Source of the DNA: Nitrososphaerota archaeon
Lineage (GTDB): Archaea > Thermoproteota > Nitrososphaeria > Nitrososphaerales > UBA57
Length of the DNA stretch: 64,000 nucleotides
Assembly (NCBI GenBank): GCA_024860875.1
Contig: JACPSZ010000001.1
Location: 1 to 64,000 of the forward strand
Reading direction: 5' to 3'
Positions 28,839 to 38,278 of the stretch are shown here, piece by piece. Position 1 is the first letter of the stretch. Each line of letters starts with the position of its first letter. Both the position numbers and the translations under genes were made by a program. Under the pieces are notes generated by a model. The model had not been told where the DNA came from. It worked only from the letters and a program-made list of their open reading frames with translations, and searched no databases.

Positions 28839-29849
28839 CTATTCTACCTGCTCTTTGGGCCACATCATCTTTCTTAGCTTCTTCCCTACAATTTCAATAG
28901 GATGGCCTTCAATCTCTTCCATGTATTTGTCAAAAGATTGTTTCCCTTCTCGCTTGTAAGTTTCCACCCATTCCCTTTCGAACTTGCCAGACTGTATGTC
29001 ATCAAGAGCTTTCCTCATCGCATTCCTTGAAGCCTCACCTACAACCCTCTGTCCCCTTGTCAAGCCTCCAAACCTTGCAGTTTCACTTACCCTCCTGTAC
29101 ATTCCAGCAATGCCATATCTTTGTATCAAATCTACAATTAGTTTCAACTCGTGCAGGCACTCGAAATATGCAATTTCAGGCTGGTATCCAGCTTCTACGA
29201 GGGTTTCAAAAGCCGTTCTGATTAGCCTGTCAGCTCCGCCGCACAAATCAACCTGTTCTCCAAACCAATCAGTTTCGACTTCTTCTTTGAACGTAGTTTG
29301 TAGGATTCCCGCCCTTGAACAACCTGTACCCTTTGCAATTCCCAATACCCTATCCCATGCCCTCTTAGTATAATCCTGCTGAACCGCTACTAGACCCGGT
29401 GTTCCAAACCCTTCAAGGTACAATTCTCTGACTCTCTTTCCCGGTGCCTTAGGTGCGAGCATTATGACATCAACGGATTTTGGAGGCTCGATCCACTTCC
29501 AGTGTATAGCTGCGCCGTGCGAGAAACTTAATGCATTTCCTTTCTTGATGAACGGTTCGATTTCCTTCTTGTACGTAGGTCCCTGTTCCATGTCTGGTAT
29601 AAGTATGTGAATAATGTCCGCCTTTTGAGTAGCGTCAGCAACCTCCATGACTTTATGCCCGTCTTTTGCCGCTTGCTCCCAGCTGTTACCGCCTTTCCTT
29701 GCTCCAACTACGACCTTCAATCCTGAATCCTTCATGTTGCAGGCTTGAGCGGCACCCTGAATTCCATATCCGATTACAGCAATAGTTTCATTTTCGATGG
29801 GGTTAAGAGAAATATCCCTGTCGTACCATGTCCTTGCCAAACCAATCAC
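28839..29849 (-). CDS. ilvC: ketol-acid reductoisomerase
   Basis: 'IAVIGYGIQGAAQACNMKDSGLKVVVGARKG', 'DWFGEQVDLCGGADRLI'. Confidence 0.95.
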   Translation of the reverse strand: MIGLARTWYDRDISLNPIENETIAVIGYGIQGAAQACNMKDSGLKVVVGARKGGNSWEQAAKDGHKVMEVADATQKADIIHILIPDMEQGPTYKKEIEPFIKKGNALSFSHGAAIHWKWIEPPKSVDVIMLAPKAPGKRVRELYLEGFGTPGLVAVQQDYTKRAWDRVLGIAKGTGCSRAGILQTTFKEEVETDWFGEQVDLCGGADRLIRTAFETLVEAGYQPEIAYFECLHELKLIVDLIQRYGIAGMYRRVSETARFGGLTRGQRVVGEASRNAMRKALDDIQSGKFEREWVETYKREGKQSFDKYMEEIEGHPIEIVGKKLRKMMWPKEQVE

Positions 29850-29939
29850 GCAGGACTGCTTTCCACTATCATATCTTAAGCCTTGCTCTATTTACATAGA
29901 TTTAGAGTCAAATGATAATTGGAGGTTTAAGTTCTACGT

Positions 29940-30113
29940 TTGGCTAATTTTTTCAGAGAAGTTCCCAAAGAAGTGGTGTAAGAAGTATCCAAGGAAGTCG
30001 TTAAAGAAGCAACAGTAGAAACTATTAGCCCAATATCCTATGCGGCTATTGGTATAGGAGTTGTACCGGTAGTAATATCAGGAGTACTATTCAGTAGAAG
30101 AAAGAAGGCATAG
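29940..30113 (+). pseudogene. 57-codon tail-anchored microprotein ORF with in-frame TAA at 29979
   Basis: TTG start after ggagg: MANFFREVPKEVV*EVSKEVVKEATVETISPISYAAIGIGVVPVVISGVLFSRRKKA*. Confidence 0.45.
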
Positions 30114-30210
30114 CATCAAAGGGTGCCTTACATAGAGGTAAGGCAATCTACATTTTCTTTTTAAACCCACCGAAGCGTTCGATATTTGATAAACCAATAA
30201 GATTAGAACT

Positions 30211-30951
30211 TTACTTCTTCAACAATCGCAGAAGCTCTCCAACGATCTTTTCATGCTTCTCTTCGTCCATATCTATTGAATTAAGCAGAACCTTTGCAAC
30301 GGGATGAGGAATTTCTATTTTCTCTGCCAATGACGATTCAGTAGCTTTGTCTTCTATTTCCAGCATGCTCCTCAGAAATGATAAATCCGGAGGCTGAAAT
30401 GCAGTTGTATGTCCAGTTTCGAGCCAAGATATCACCTGCGAAACTACGTCCGCATGCCTTATGCTGTCAGAGGCTATCATCCTCAAAAGAAGCTTGCTAT
30501 ATTCGTCGTTTATTTTATTGGTCAATTCCAAACATCTTTGTGCCGCTACGAGCTCCAACTGTAATCTTTCTTTCAGAAGCTTTAGCGCTTCCCTATGCTC
30601 GGGCTTTGCAGACTGGCTCTGCAGGAGTTCCTGTCCAGAGCGTGCAGCAGAAATCTGGTAAATCACATCCATGATGGCAGCTATTTCTATTGGGCCTAAA
30701 TTGCTTCTTATCCTCTTGGCAGCTTTTTCAACTAATGCATCTAAAACGGACTCGAACCTCTTCAGCCCTTTTGAATTGCCTCCTCTTCTTCCCTTTACGT
30801 ATTGTGTTACCGCTGCCGGAGTGATGCTGAGTACAGATGCAATATCCGTTACCCTGAAACCCTGCTTGGTGAGCTTCTTTGCAACCCATGCCCTTAACAG
30901 AGGTATCATCCTTTCCTGCGTCTTGACGCTCTTAGTTTCGGGCATAGACAT
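30211..30951 (-). CDS. HTH transcriptional regulator with C-terminal ferritin-like helical region
   Basis: 'LTKQGFRVTDIASVLSITPAAVTQYVKG' HTH; 'MIASDSIRHADVVSQVISWL' ferritin-like. Confidence 0.75.
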   Translation of the reverse strand: MSMPETKSVKTQERMIPLLRAWVAKKLTKQGFRVTDIASVLSITPAAVTQYVKGRRGGNSKGLKRFESVLDALVEKAAKRIRSNLGPIEIAAIMDVIYQISAARSGQELLQSQSAKPEHREALKLLKERLQLELVAAQRCLELTNKINDEYSKLLLRMIASDSIRHADVVSQVISWLETGHTTAFQPPDLSFLRSMLEIEDKATESSLAEKIEIPHPVAKVLLNSIDMDEEKHEKIVGELLRLLKK

Positions 30952-31014
30952 AATTGCACTCTCTGTCTTTTAACACTTATTCATTTGAGCTGTTAATAAC
31001 GCTGTTAACCCTTT

Positions 31015-31220
31015 TTTGGCAGATACAATTAGCGTGCCCCTGCACAACGACGGGAGGAGGGTTACAATGTAAAGAAACAATAGTAGAGTACTATAGTATT
31101 AGAGTAGATAGTAAAAGATGCTGTTCCTTGTCTGTGTATATCCCCTACCCCCCCTTGCAATATGAACTCAAAAAGTTACTAACAAAAACGCCCCTGTGTG
31201 CAAAACTATTACGGGGGATT
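31015..31220 (-). repeat. dispersed intergenic element, copy 2 (opposite orientation)
   Basis: Reverse complement shares ACTATAGTACTCTACT..ATTGTT.CTTTA, TTGCTTCATGTAGCAATCCCCC, TGTGCAGGGGC, GCTAATT.TAT with 17775-17935. Confidence 0.5.
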
Positions 31221-31373
31221 GCTACATGAAGCAAGCTGTTAATGTTGTTAATGATGAAGTGGTGTTAATTTTGCCTCTGTCAAGTTGTGCAATGGAATTT
31301 GGTTAGTAGAGCATAGTAGTAGAGTACTTAACTCGTCAGTTTAAGTTATTATTGCACCCTGTTTTAGGCGATT

Positions 31374-32393
31374 TTGATGAGGAAGTATTCTATCGCTTTG
31401 ATGAAAGGGGACGGCATCGGGCCAGAAGTCTCTCAAGCAGCTCTGGCAGTTTTGGATGCTATTTCTGAAAAGTTCTCTCTTGATTTTGAGATTGTCGATG
31501 CACCTGCGGGCGATATCATGCTTAAAAAAAGAGGAGAAGCACTTCCGAAGGATACGATCTCTGCAGTCAGGGATAGTGATGCCTGTTTGAAAGGTCCGGT
31601 GGGAGAATCTGCTATGGATGTTATTGTTAAATTGAGGCAGATGTTTGATCTGTATGCAAACATAAGGCCTGCCAAATCTTATCCTACGATCAAAGCATTA
31701 AGGCCTGATGTCGATCTGGTAATCGTTAGAGAAAATACAGAGGATCTTTATCGGGGAATAGAGGCTGATATGGGCGATTCTGCCATCGCTGTTAGAGTGA
31801 TCAGCAGGAGGGCTTCGGAGAGAATTGCTGAGTATGCTTTCAAGTTGGCCGCTTCGAGGAGGAAGAATGTCGTTGCAGTCCATAAAGCGAATGTCATGAG
31901 GAAGACCTGTGGCTTGTTTGCCAAGGTTTCGAGGGAAGTTTCCCAGAGGCATAGAGGGATAGCATTTAGAGAGATGTATGTTGATGCCTGTGCAATGAAC
32001 CTAATAAGGAATCCGCAGGATTTTGATGTCATACTGACTATGAATATGTTCGGGGATATTTTATCGGATGAAGCTGCACAAGTGGTTGGAGGTTTAGGAT
32101 TAGCTCCTTCTGCAAATATTGGAGATAAAAAGGCTCTTTTTGAGCCTGTTCATGGTGCTGCACCAGACATTGCTGGGAAGGGAATTGCAAATCCTATTGC
32201 AACTATACTATCTGTGAAGATGATGCTTGAATGGCTAGCCTTCTCTAAGAAGGATGTTAATTGTGCAAAGGCTGCTGAATCTGTAGAGAGAGCAATAGTT
32301 TCAGGTCTAAAAAAGGGGATAAAGACGCCGGAACTCGGGGGCAAATCAAGCACCGAAGAAGTCGGGAGGTTAATTGCAAAGTTAATATTCTGA
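31374..32393 (+). CDS. isocitrate/isopropylmalate dehydrogenase family protein
   Basis: 'IALMKGDGIGPEVSQAALAVL', 'NMFGDILSDEAAQVVGGLGLAPSANIG'. Confidence 0.92.
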   Translation: MMRKYSIALMKGDGIGPEVSQAALAVLDAISEKFSLDFEIVDAPAGDIMLKKRGEALPKDTISAVRDSDACLKGPVGESAMDVIVKLRQMFDLYANIRPAKSYPTIKALRPDVDLVIVRENTEDLYRGIEADMGDSAIAVRVISRRASERIAEYAFKLAASRRKNVVAVHKANVMRKTCGLFAKVSREVSQRHRGIAFREMYVDACAMNLIRNPQDFDVILTMNMFGDILSDEAAQVVGGLGLAPSANIGDKKALFEPVHGAAPDIAGKGIANPIATILSVKMMLEWLAFSKKDVNCAKAAESVERAIVSGLKKGIKTPELGGKSSTEEVGRLIAKLIF

Positions 32394-32615
32394 AACAGTA
32401 TTTACTATGTTCTAAACGCCACAAAAATGAACTCTTTCTAAGCTATTGGTTTAGATTAAGATTATCTGGACTTGATCAGTCGTAATATTGGAACTCGACG
32501 TTAATTAACCCTCATCTGCGATTCTGTAATCTTCATATGGGAAAGTCAAAAACCTGTAAGCCTGTACCCGTTATCACAAACAGTATTGCGAATGAAGAAT
32601 TAAGGTTCCGACTCT

Positions 32616-32771
32616 CTAGCTCTCGAAGGAAGTGTGGGTTGATCTCGACATAACTTCCTGCGAGTGCACGTTTCTTTTCTTCTGAATTTCTTCAGTGAAC
32701 AGCATGATTAAGGCTCCGAGTGTAGAAAGAATTAGCCCGATAATAGCAAGAACAAGAGAAAGATTGGACAT
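32616..32771 (-). CDS. 51-aa single-TM microprotein
   Basis: MSNLSLVLAIIGLILSTLGALIMLFTEEIQKKRNVHSQEVMSRSTHTSFES*. Confidence 0.5.
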   Translation of the reverse strand: MSNLSLVLAIIGLILSTLGALIMLFTEEIQKKRNVHSQEVMSRSTHTSFES

Positions 32772-33069
32772 ACAATTAGGTTAGTGCCATCTCCAACTAG
32801 CTCATCCACTTGTTCTTTCCTTTACCCACATGCTTGCATTTTGAGCTGTTGTCCCTTTAGGGTGATGAGATCTTACAAAACCATGGTATAACATCTGTAC
32901 CTTTGTAACCAGACTTTAGACGCGTGACTATCCGACATGCTCACCGGGTTTCAATCGTGGGCTATAAGTCAGATGCAATCATATTCCTTCCTTCATAGAG
33001 CAGAATGAGAAAAGTGAATACCCAAACGAGTCCGAAATGATTTTTTATTAGATTGGATGAAGACGTTTT

Positions 33070-34041
33070 ATGGGAAAGTTAGTAGACACATTCGGAAAGG
33101 AAACAGGAATTAGACGATCCGACATAGAGAGGTTAATTGAGAACGCCGTAGAGGAATCGGTTGACCTTGAGTACAAGAGTTTTGAGCATGTAAAAGATCT
33201 TGCTTCAGAAGTCGTTGAAAATTTACTGGTAAAGCCACTACTTGCTTTCCTTAACAGAATTGAAAAGAAAAGCTCGTTGCTGGTGTTAGGAATGAGGACG
33301 GAAGGTTATATTCCAGATCGCGTGATGCCTGTTGCACGAACTCTGATAGACGGAGATAAGCTAAGACAGAAGATCACTTCTTCGATTGCCTCTATTCCGA
33401 CATTGAAGAGTTTTCCGGGATTAAAGATAATTCAAGTAGAATACCCTGAAAATGAAGCTGTGTATCTGGTTGAGATAAATCCCTATGAGGATGTCTTCTA
33501 CTATTCTCGCTTGACCGATTTATCTTATATCCGTAGGGCTAACGAAAGTCAGAGACTTGCAATAGAAGAGGTCTATATGCTAATACAAAGCAAAAGGACA
33601 CCGCGGTTGGCGGTAGTATTCACAGAGACCACTAGAGAGAAAATCGATAATGGGGGGAGAAGCAAAATCAGATATCATCTAACGTGTATGAATGGAGGGC
33701 TCAAACCTGCTTCGACCGTGCTGGGCTTCCTGAAGTTGAATGTGACGAAAGGGGAGCCTGCTAATGTAGCAGTTTCATCAAACTTAACTGACATATCTCA
33801 CGTAAATCCACTTAATTTCAAGACTTTTCGGTTTACGTTCGGTTATGGCGAGGAGACACTGGTTTATCCTGGGGTTCGTCACGAGGTAGGATGGATAGAG
33901 GTCATCTTTCCTGCTAAAGTCGAGGTTTCGGTCACGGTTGACATGTTTGATAGTGAGGGGAGAGGGACACAGGAACTTACCCTAAATGACATTGACGGAA
34001 TGAAAGAAATCTCAATTGTTCATGCTCCGTTTGGTCCGTAA
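33070..34041 (+). CDS. AlbA_2/Schlafen-like putative DNA-binding protein
   Basis: 'IENAVEESVDLEYKSF' and following segment resemble AlbA_2 N-terminus. Confidence 0.55.
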   Translation: MGKLVDTFGKETGIRRSDIERLIENAVEESVDLEYKSFEHVKDLASEVVENLLVKPLLAFLNRIEKKSSLLVLGMRTEGYIPDRVMPVARTLIDGDKLRQKITSSIASIPTLKSFPGLKIIQVEYPENEAVYLVEINPYEDVFYYSRLTDLSYIRRANESQRLAIEEVYMLIQSKRTPRLAVVFTETTREKIDNGGRSKIRYHLTCMNGGLKPASTVLGFLKLNVTKGEPANVAVSSNLTDISHVNPLNFKTFRFTFGYGEETLVYPGVRHEVGWIEVIFPAKVEVSVTVDMFDSEGRGTQELTLNDIDGMKEISIVHAPFGP

Positions 34042-34120
34042 GTCTGCCTGTTCGGTTGATGTTCGATCATACTTAAGCCGTTGTTGCAGTACTTACAGGT
34101 TGGTTTGATTTAGATTCGCT

Positions 34121-34487
34121 TTAGCCCTTGACAAAGAAACCCGCGAGTATTATGAGACCAGCTATTACAGCTACATACGCTCCATAGCCTATTTGAACTA
34201 ATGAAGCTGCTGCTGCGGCAAAGGCCCCTGCAAGTTGCCCACCTAATCCGCCTTGATGCTTGCTGGACGATTTGGGCCTTTAAGGAATCGACACCGAAAG
34301 TCCAAAGGATACCTGTACCCGTTGCTAGGACACCTGCAGGCACAGCCACCTTTCTTGATGCTATTGCTAGCAAACCTAGTGTAGCTGATATTGGATAAAG
34401 TATCACTGAGAGTAGGATTGCTGCTATGCTGGATACCATTTGCTGGATATTAGGTGGATGCTGCTTTGACTGAAAGTATGGGGGCAT
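34121..34487 (-). pseudogene. frameshifted small membrane protein gene
   Basis: MPPYFQSKQHPPNIQQMVSSIAAILLSVILYP...KAQIVQQA, then coding continues in another frame: HQGGLGGQLAGAFAAAAASLVQIGYGAYVAVIAGLIILAGFFVKG*. Confidence 0.6.
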
Positions 34488-34810
34488 ACGGCAATAACTC
34501 AGAGGAAAGCTTGACAGGCTATTTGGCACCCGGGTACTTAGGTCTGTCACAGATCTGGAGTTTCTTCTATCAAACTCGTAGATAAGGCAAAGATAGCTAT
34601 CACTTGGATCAATTGATCTGATTGTTAGAAACTGGGTTTCTATCATAGTCGTTCTACCAAGCTAGACGAGTGGCTATCCGATTTATTTCACTTATCAGAT
34701 TCCTGTCCATCAGCCAGAGCAAAGCTATTGTCCAAACTGAATTCTGAAATTCTAAGATCGTGAATCAATTTTGGGATTAGCATAAATAATAGAAAATCAT
34801 ACCAAGGGGC

Positions 34811-35008
34811 ATGGGCGTCATGCAAACTGCTCTAGATCACCTGAAGAATCACATCGAATATCCAGCAACAAGAGACGAAGCGATAGCAGCATGCAACAAC
34901 TTTATGGATGTTCCAAAGGAAGATGCAGAATGGTTCGCAAAGAACCTGCCGAAAGGAACATACAAGAAGCCTGAAGATCTTGTCGTCGCACTTCTAAAGA
35001 AAGTATAA
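34811..35008 (+). CDS. small conserved hypothetical protein (DUF2795-like)
   Basis: 65 aa; 'HLKNHIEYPATRDEAIAACNNF'. Confidence 0.7.
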   Translation: MGVMQTALDHLKNHIEYPATRDEAIAACNNFMDVPKEDAEWFAKNLPKGTYKKPEDLVVALLKKV

Positions 35009-35035
35009 ACATCTCGCAATAAACAAATGTGTCTG

Positions 35036-35569
35036 CTAAACAGACACAACCCTCTTCCCTTTTTCTTGAGGTCTAATTTTCATCTTAGCATTTCTAAAAT
35101 TCCTTTTTAATTCCATACCTGCAAATATCCTGTCAAGGATCATGGCAATAGCCGCAACTTCTGAATGAGGCTGATTTGTAACTGCGATGTTAAGATCGGC
35201 AATATGGAAAATCTCGGAAGGCATCTTTTCAGAGCCAACAACGATCAGAATGTCTTTCCCTGCAGAATCTTTTTTGATAATCTTTTCTGCATCTGGTAAA
35301 TTAATTCCATACATCGTTGTTAGAATTACGTACCCTCTTTTCTTCCAATCTTTGATGCTGCTTTTCCAATTTTTGTCGTATCTAGCCTCAAACTTCCCTC
35401 CCCATGAAGCCTTGATCTTCTCTACGCTCTTTATGATGTCATCATCTTTGTCGCCAGAAATTATTATCCCATCAGCGCCAAAAGCCCTAGCAACCAAAGC
35501 ACAATGGGTAGTAATCCTGAAGTCTCTATGCAGTCTATGACCCATCCTTAAAACGAAAATCTTTCGCAT
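35036..35569 (-). CDS. tRNA (cytidine(56)-2'-O)-methyltransferase (aTrm56)
   Basis: 'VLRMGHRLHRDFRITTHCALVARAFGADG', 'IVVGSEKMPSEIFHIADLNIAVTNQPHSEVAAIA'. Confidence 0.93.
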   Translation of the reverse strand: MRKIFVLRMGHRLHRDFRITTHCALVARAFGADGIIISGDKDDDIIKSVEKIKASWGGKFEARYDKNWKSSIKDWKKRGYVILTTMYGINLPDAEKIIKKDSAGKDILIVVGSEKMPSEIFHIADLNIAVTNQPHSEVAAIAMILDRIFAGMELKRNFRNAKMKIRPQEKGKRVVSV

Positions 35570-36652
35570 TTACTTCAGGACTATTGGCGAAACCTCAAGG
35601 TTCTTTAGCACTACGCTCTTGAGTTCCTCAATTCCCTCTCCGGTCTTTGCAGAAACTCGTACCATTCTATTCGGATGCAATTGTAGCAAAGCAACTTTCT
35701 CCGTAACCTCTTCAGCAGTTGTCAAATCTGATTTATTCAAAACGTAAAGCACCTGCGATGGTGAAACCGAAAGGTCTGCAAGGGTCTTCTCGCAGCTTTC
35801 CAGTTTTATCGATAACTCATCGGTTACCAGCGACGCATCAAGAACAAGTAGAACAAGGTCAGAATACGTAAGCTCTTCAAGCGTAGATTTGAAAGCTTCG
35901 ATCATATAAGCAGGTAATCTGCTAATGAATCCTACAGTATCGGAAAGCAATACCTTCTTGGAATTCAGCAGCAGAGCCCTTGTGCATGTGCTCAGCGTTG
36001 TAAACACGCCCTCGCCAGTCGTCTTGCTCTCCTGCGTCAAGCGATTGAACAAACTGGTCTTCCCAGCACCAGTATAGCCAGAAAGCGAAACCATAGGGAA
36101 TTCGAACCTCTTTCTTGACGCCCTGTACAATTCCCTCCTCTTCCTCGCCTCCTCAAGTTTTCTATTTACTGTAGAAACCCTTCTCCTAATATCCCTCTGA
36201 TATCTGTCAACTTCGTATTTGCCCAGACCAAAGAAACCCGGCTGCTCTCCACTCTTTGCAAGTTTCACCTTCTCCTTCGCCCTTGACATTTCGTATGACA
36301 GTTCGGCAAGCTTCACCTGCAGTTTAGCTTCAGCAGAGGAAGCTCTCCTGTTGAAAATCTCAAGGATAAGTTTCTCCCTGTCTTTCACTTGGACCCCAGC
36401 AAGCTTGGCAAGGTTGTACTCCTGCGACGATCTTAGGGTTTCGTCTATGAGAATAACACTGGCATCAAGCTCCTTGACAAGTTCTTTGATTTCAAGCGCC
36501 TTTCCTTCACCGACTCCATATTTCGAATATACCAGATTCTTGCTTGTTTTTACTGATGAAGGATGATATTCAGCGGCTAGCGCGAGATCGACAAATTCAT
36601 CTCTAATAAAAGTCTCGGGATAGGTTAGCAGAACTGCTTTTCGTTCCTGCAC
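35570..36652 (-). CDS. hflX: GTPase HflX
   Basis: 'VSLSGYTGAGKTSLFNRL', 'LSDTVGFISRLPAYMIEAFKSTLEE'. Confidence 0.93.
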   Translation of the reverse strand: MQERKAVLLTYPETFIRDEFVDLALAAEYHPSSVKTSKNLVYSKYGVGEGKALEIKELVKELDASVILIDETLRSSQEYNLAKLAGVQVKDREKLILEIFNRRASSAEAKLQVKLAELSYEMSRAKEKVKLAKSGEQPGFFGLGKYEVDRYQRDIRRRVSTVNRKLEEARKRRELYRASRKRFEFPMVSLSGYTGAGKTSLFNRLTQESKTTGEGVFTTLSTCTRALLLNSKKVLLSDTVGFISRLPAYMIEAFKSTLEELTYSDLVLLVLDASLVTDELSIKLESCEKTLADLSVSPSQVLYVLNKSDLTTAEEVTEKVALLQLHPNRMVRVSAKTGEGIEELKSVVLKNLEVSPIVLK

Positions 36653-36655
36653 TTG

Positions 36656-37069
36656 CTAGACCTCTAGATCGCTGTCAGCTGCACCGTAAAGGTCGATCTT
36701 CAGGAACCTTTCGAGTTTCGTGGCAAGGACGTCGTCGGGCTTCATCTTCGCGGTTTCCAAATGCCTAATCAAAGACGCTCTTTCGTTTATCTTGGCAGCA
36801 AGCTGGTCTTGGGATAGGCCCAACTTCTCCCTTGCACTTTTAATAGCTGTGCCGAAATCCTCCCGCAGTTCAAGCTCCTCTTCAATAATGTCAAACTTCG
36901 GAAACAGAGGGCTATTGACAGGCCTTGGCACAAAGCCCTGCGGGCGCACAGTTTCTTTAATGGCAGTGCCAAGTTTCGCATCGTTGTTGCAGACCCTGAG
37001 CTTAGCACCATCAACAAGAACGACTTGCGGCACTCCTCTTATCGAATTGCCACAGATTTCGCAGCTCAA
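36656..37069 (-). CDS. multiprotein bridging factor 1 (aMBF1)
   Basis: N-terminal 'CEICGNSIRG' zinc ribbon plus C-terminal XRE HTH. Confidence 0.92.
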   Translation of the reverse strand: MSCEICGNSIRGVPQVVLVDGAKLRVCNNDAKLGTAIKETVRPQGFVPRPVNSPLFPKFDIIEEELELREDFGTAIKSAREKLGLSQDQLAAKINERASLIRHLETAKMKPDDVLATKLERFLKIDLYGAADSDLEV

Positions 37070-37129
37070 CTAATCAACTCTTCTGCACCTTACCCATTGC
37101 TGAAGATGCTTATTGCTTTAGTGATTTCA

Positions 37130-37750
37130 CTATACGGGGGCGCTCTGGGAAACTGTCATCTGGATTGTATATATCGACACTCCGAACATTATTGTCCAAT
37201 TGTACTGCTTCCCTTCCGAAACTTCCTTCTCACCCTCCATGAACGCAACGATATCCTTGGCCTGGGAGGCATCGACTTCAAGAGTTTCTGTCAAGTTTCC
37301 GGACTTTTCGTAAATTCCAGCTATTCTGTTGGAATACTTTAGATCAGCTAGTGCAATGGCTTCTATCAGCTTTGGAAACTTAGCAATGTCCTGCGCCGTG
37401 ACAAACTTCACTCTTTGAGTAAGTTTTTCCATGCCACTTTTCTTAATTATTCTAAGCCATCCGGGCTGTTCAATATCGACAGATTTTGAAACATTAGATC
37501 GAGAGTTCAGGCGAGTAGAAGTTATGTCCTTCACAGTTGCAAGTTCGGGATCTGGGACAGACTGTATAACTTGATTTGAAAGTATGACAGGCTTCTCTTC
37601 TTTTTGGCCTATGGCTACAACAACCTTCTGGCTTGCTGGGAGAGGTGCATTCAGTACTGGGGGCAGGTCTAGCCACATGATTACCCATATCGAAGCGAGA
37701 ATGGCTGCTGCAACCAGTGCTATCTTGTCCACAGCCCTTTCAATGTTCAA
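37130..37750 (-). CDS. hypothetical membrane-anchored protein
   Basis: 206 aa with N-terminal TM segment. Confidence 0.65.
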   Translation of the reverse strand: MNIERAVDKIALVAAAILASIWVIMWLDLPPVLNAPLPASQKVVVAIGQKEEKPVILSNQVIQSVPDPELATVKDITSTRLNSRSNVSKSVDIEQPGWLRIIKKSGMEKLTQRVKFVTAQDIAKFPKLIEAIALADLKYSNRIAGIYEKSGNLTETLEVDASQAKDIVAFMEGEKEVSEGKQYNWTIMFGVSIYTIQMTVSQSAPV

Positions 37751-37798
37751 AAGGCAAGACTAGGATATAAGGCGTAGGGAAGCCTTTTTCCCCTCTTA

Positions 37799-38278
37799 TT
37801 GCGTAGCCATAAAGAGTTGAAAGCACACGAAGCGAAGCTGAGGATGACGATAGACTACCTTTTTGGAAAGAATATCAGTTCTGCATTGCCCAAGAAAGGC
37901 TTCCGCTTTGAAATATCGAAGAAGACCAAGAGGATAAAGCACGTTTATCATAACGACGAATTATTCGGAACTTTCAGGCCTGACGGGACAATAGCATTGA
38001 CAATTTACGCTGCAAAGATTCTTTCAAAGCATCGCTCGTTCAAGGACAATTGTATCACCATAAATGATGAAGTGAAGGAATTTGCAAAAGGAGGACGATC
38101 AGTGTTTGCAAAACACGTAGTTTCAGCAGGAGAATTTATCAGGCCGAATTCGGAAGTTGCAGTTCTGGATTCCAAAGGTGAGGTAATAGCTGTAGGCAGG
38201 GCCATTTTACCCTCATCATTAATGACTTCCATCAAGAGAGGAGTGGCAGTCAAGGTAAGGAAAGGAACTGATGGCTAA
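37799..38278 (+). CDS. PUA-domain RNA-binding protein
   Basis: 'GGRSVFAKHVVSAGEFIRPNSEVAVLDSKGEVIAVGRA'. Confidence 0.85.
   Translation: MRSHKELKAHEAKLRMTIDYLFGKNISSALPKKGFRFEISKKTKRIKHVYHNDELFGTFRPDGTIALTIYAAKILSKHRSFKDNCITINDEVKEFAKGGRSVFAKHVVSAGEFIRPNSEVAVLDSKGEVIAVGRAILPSSLMTSIKRGVAVKVRKGTDG

Noticed and set aside
31060-31330. CRISPR-like array from repeated tagtagagtac strings
   Set aside because: No regular repeat/spacer periodicity; better described as a dispersed element.
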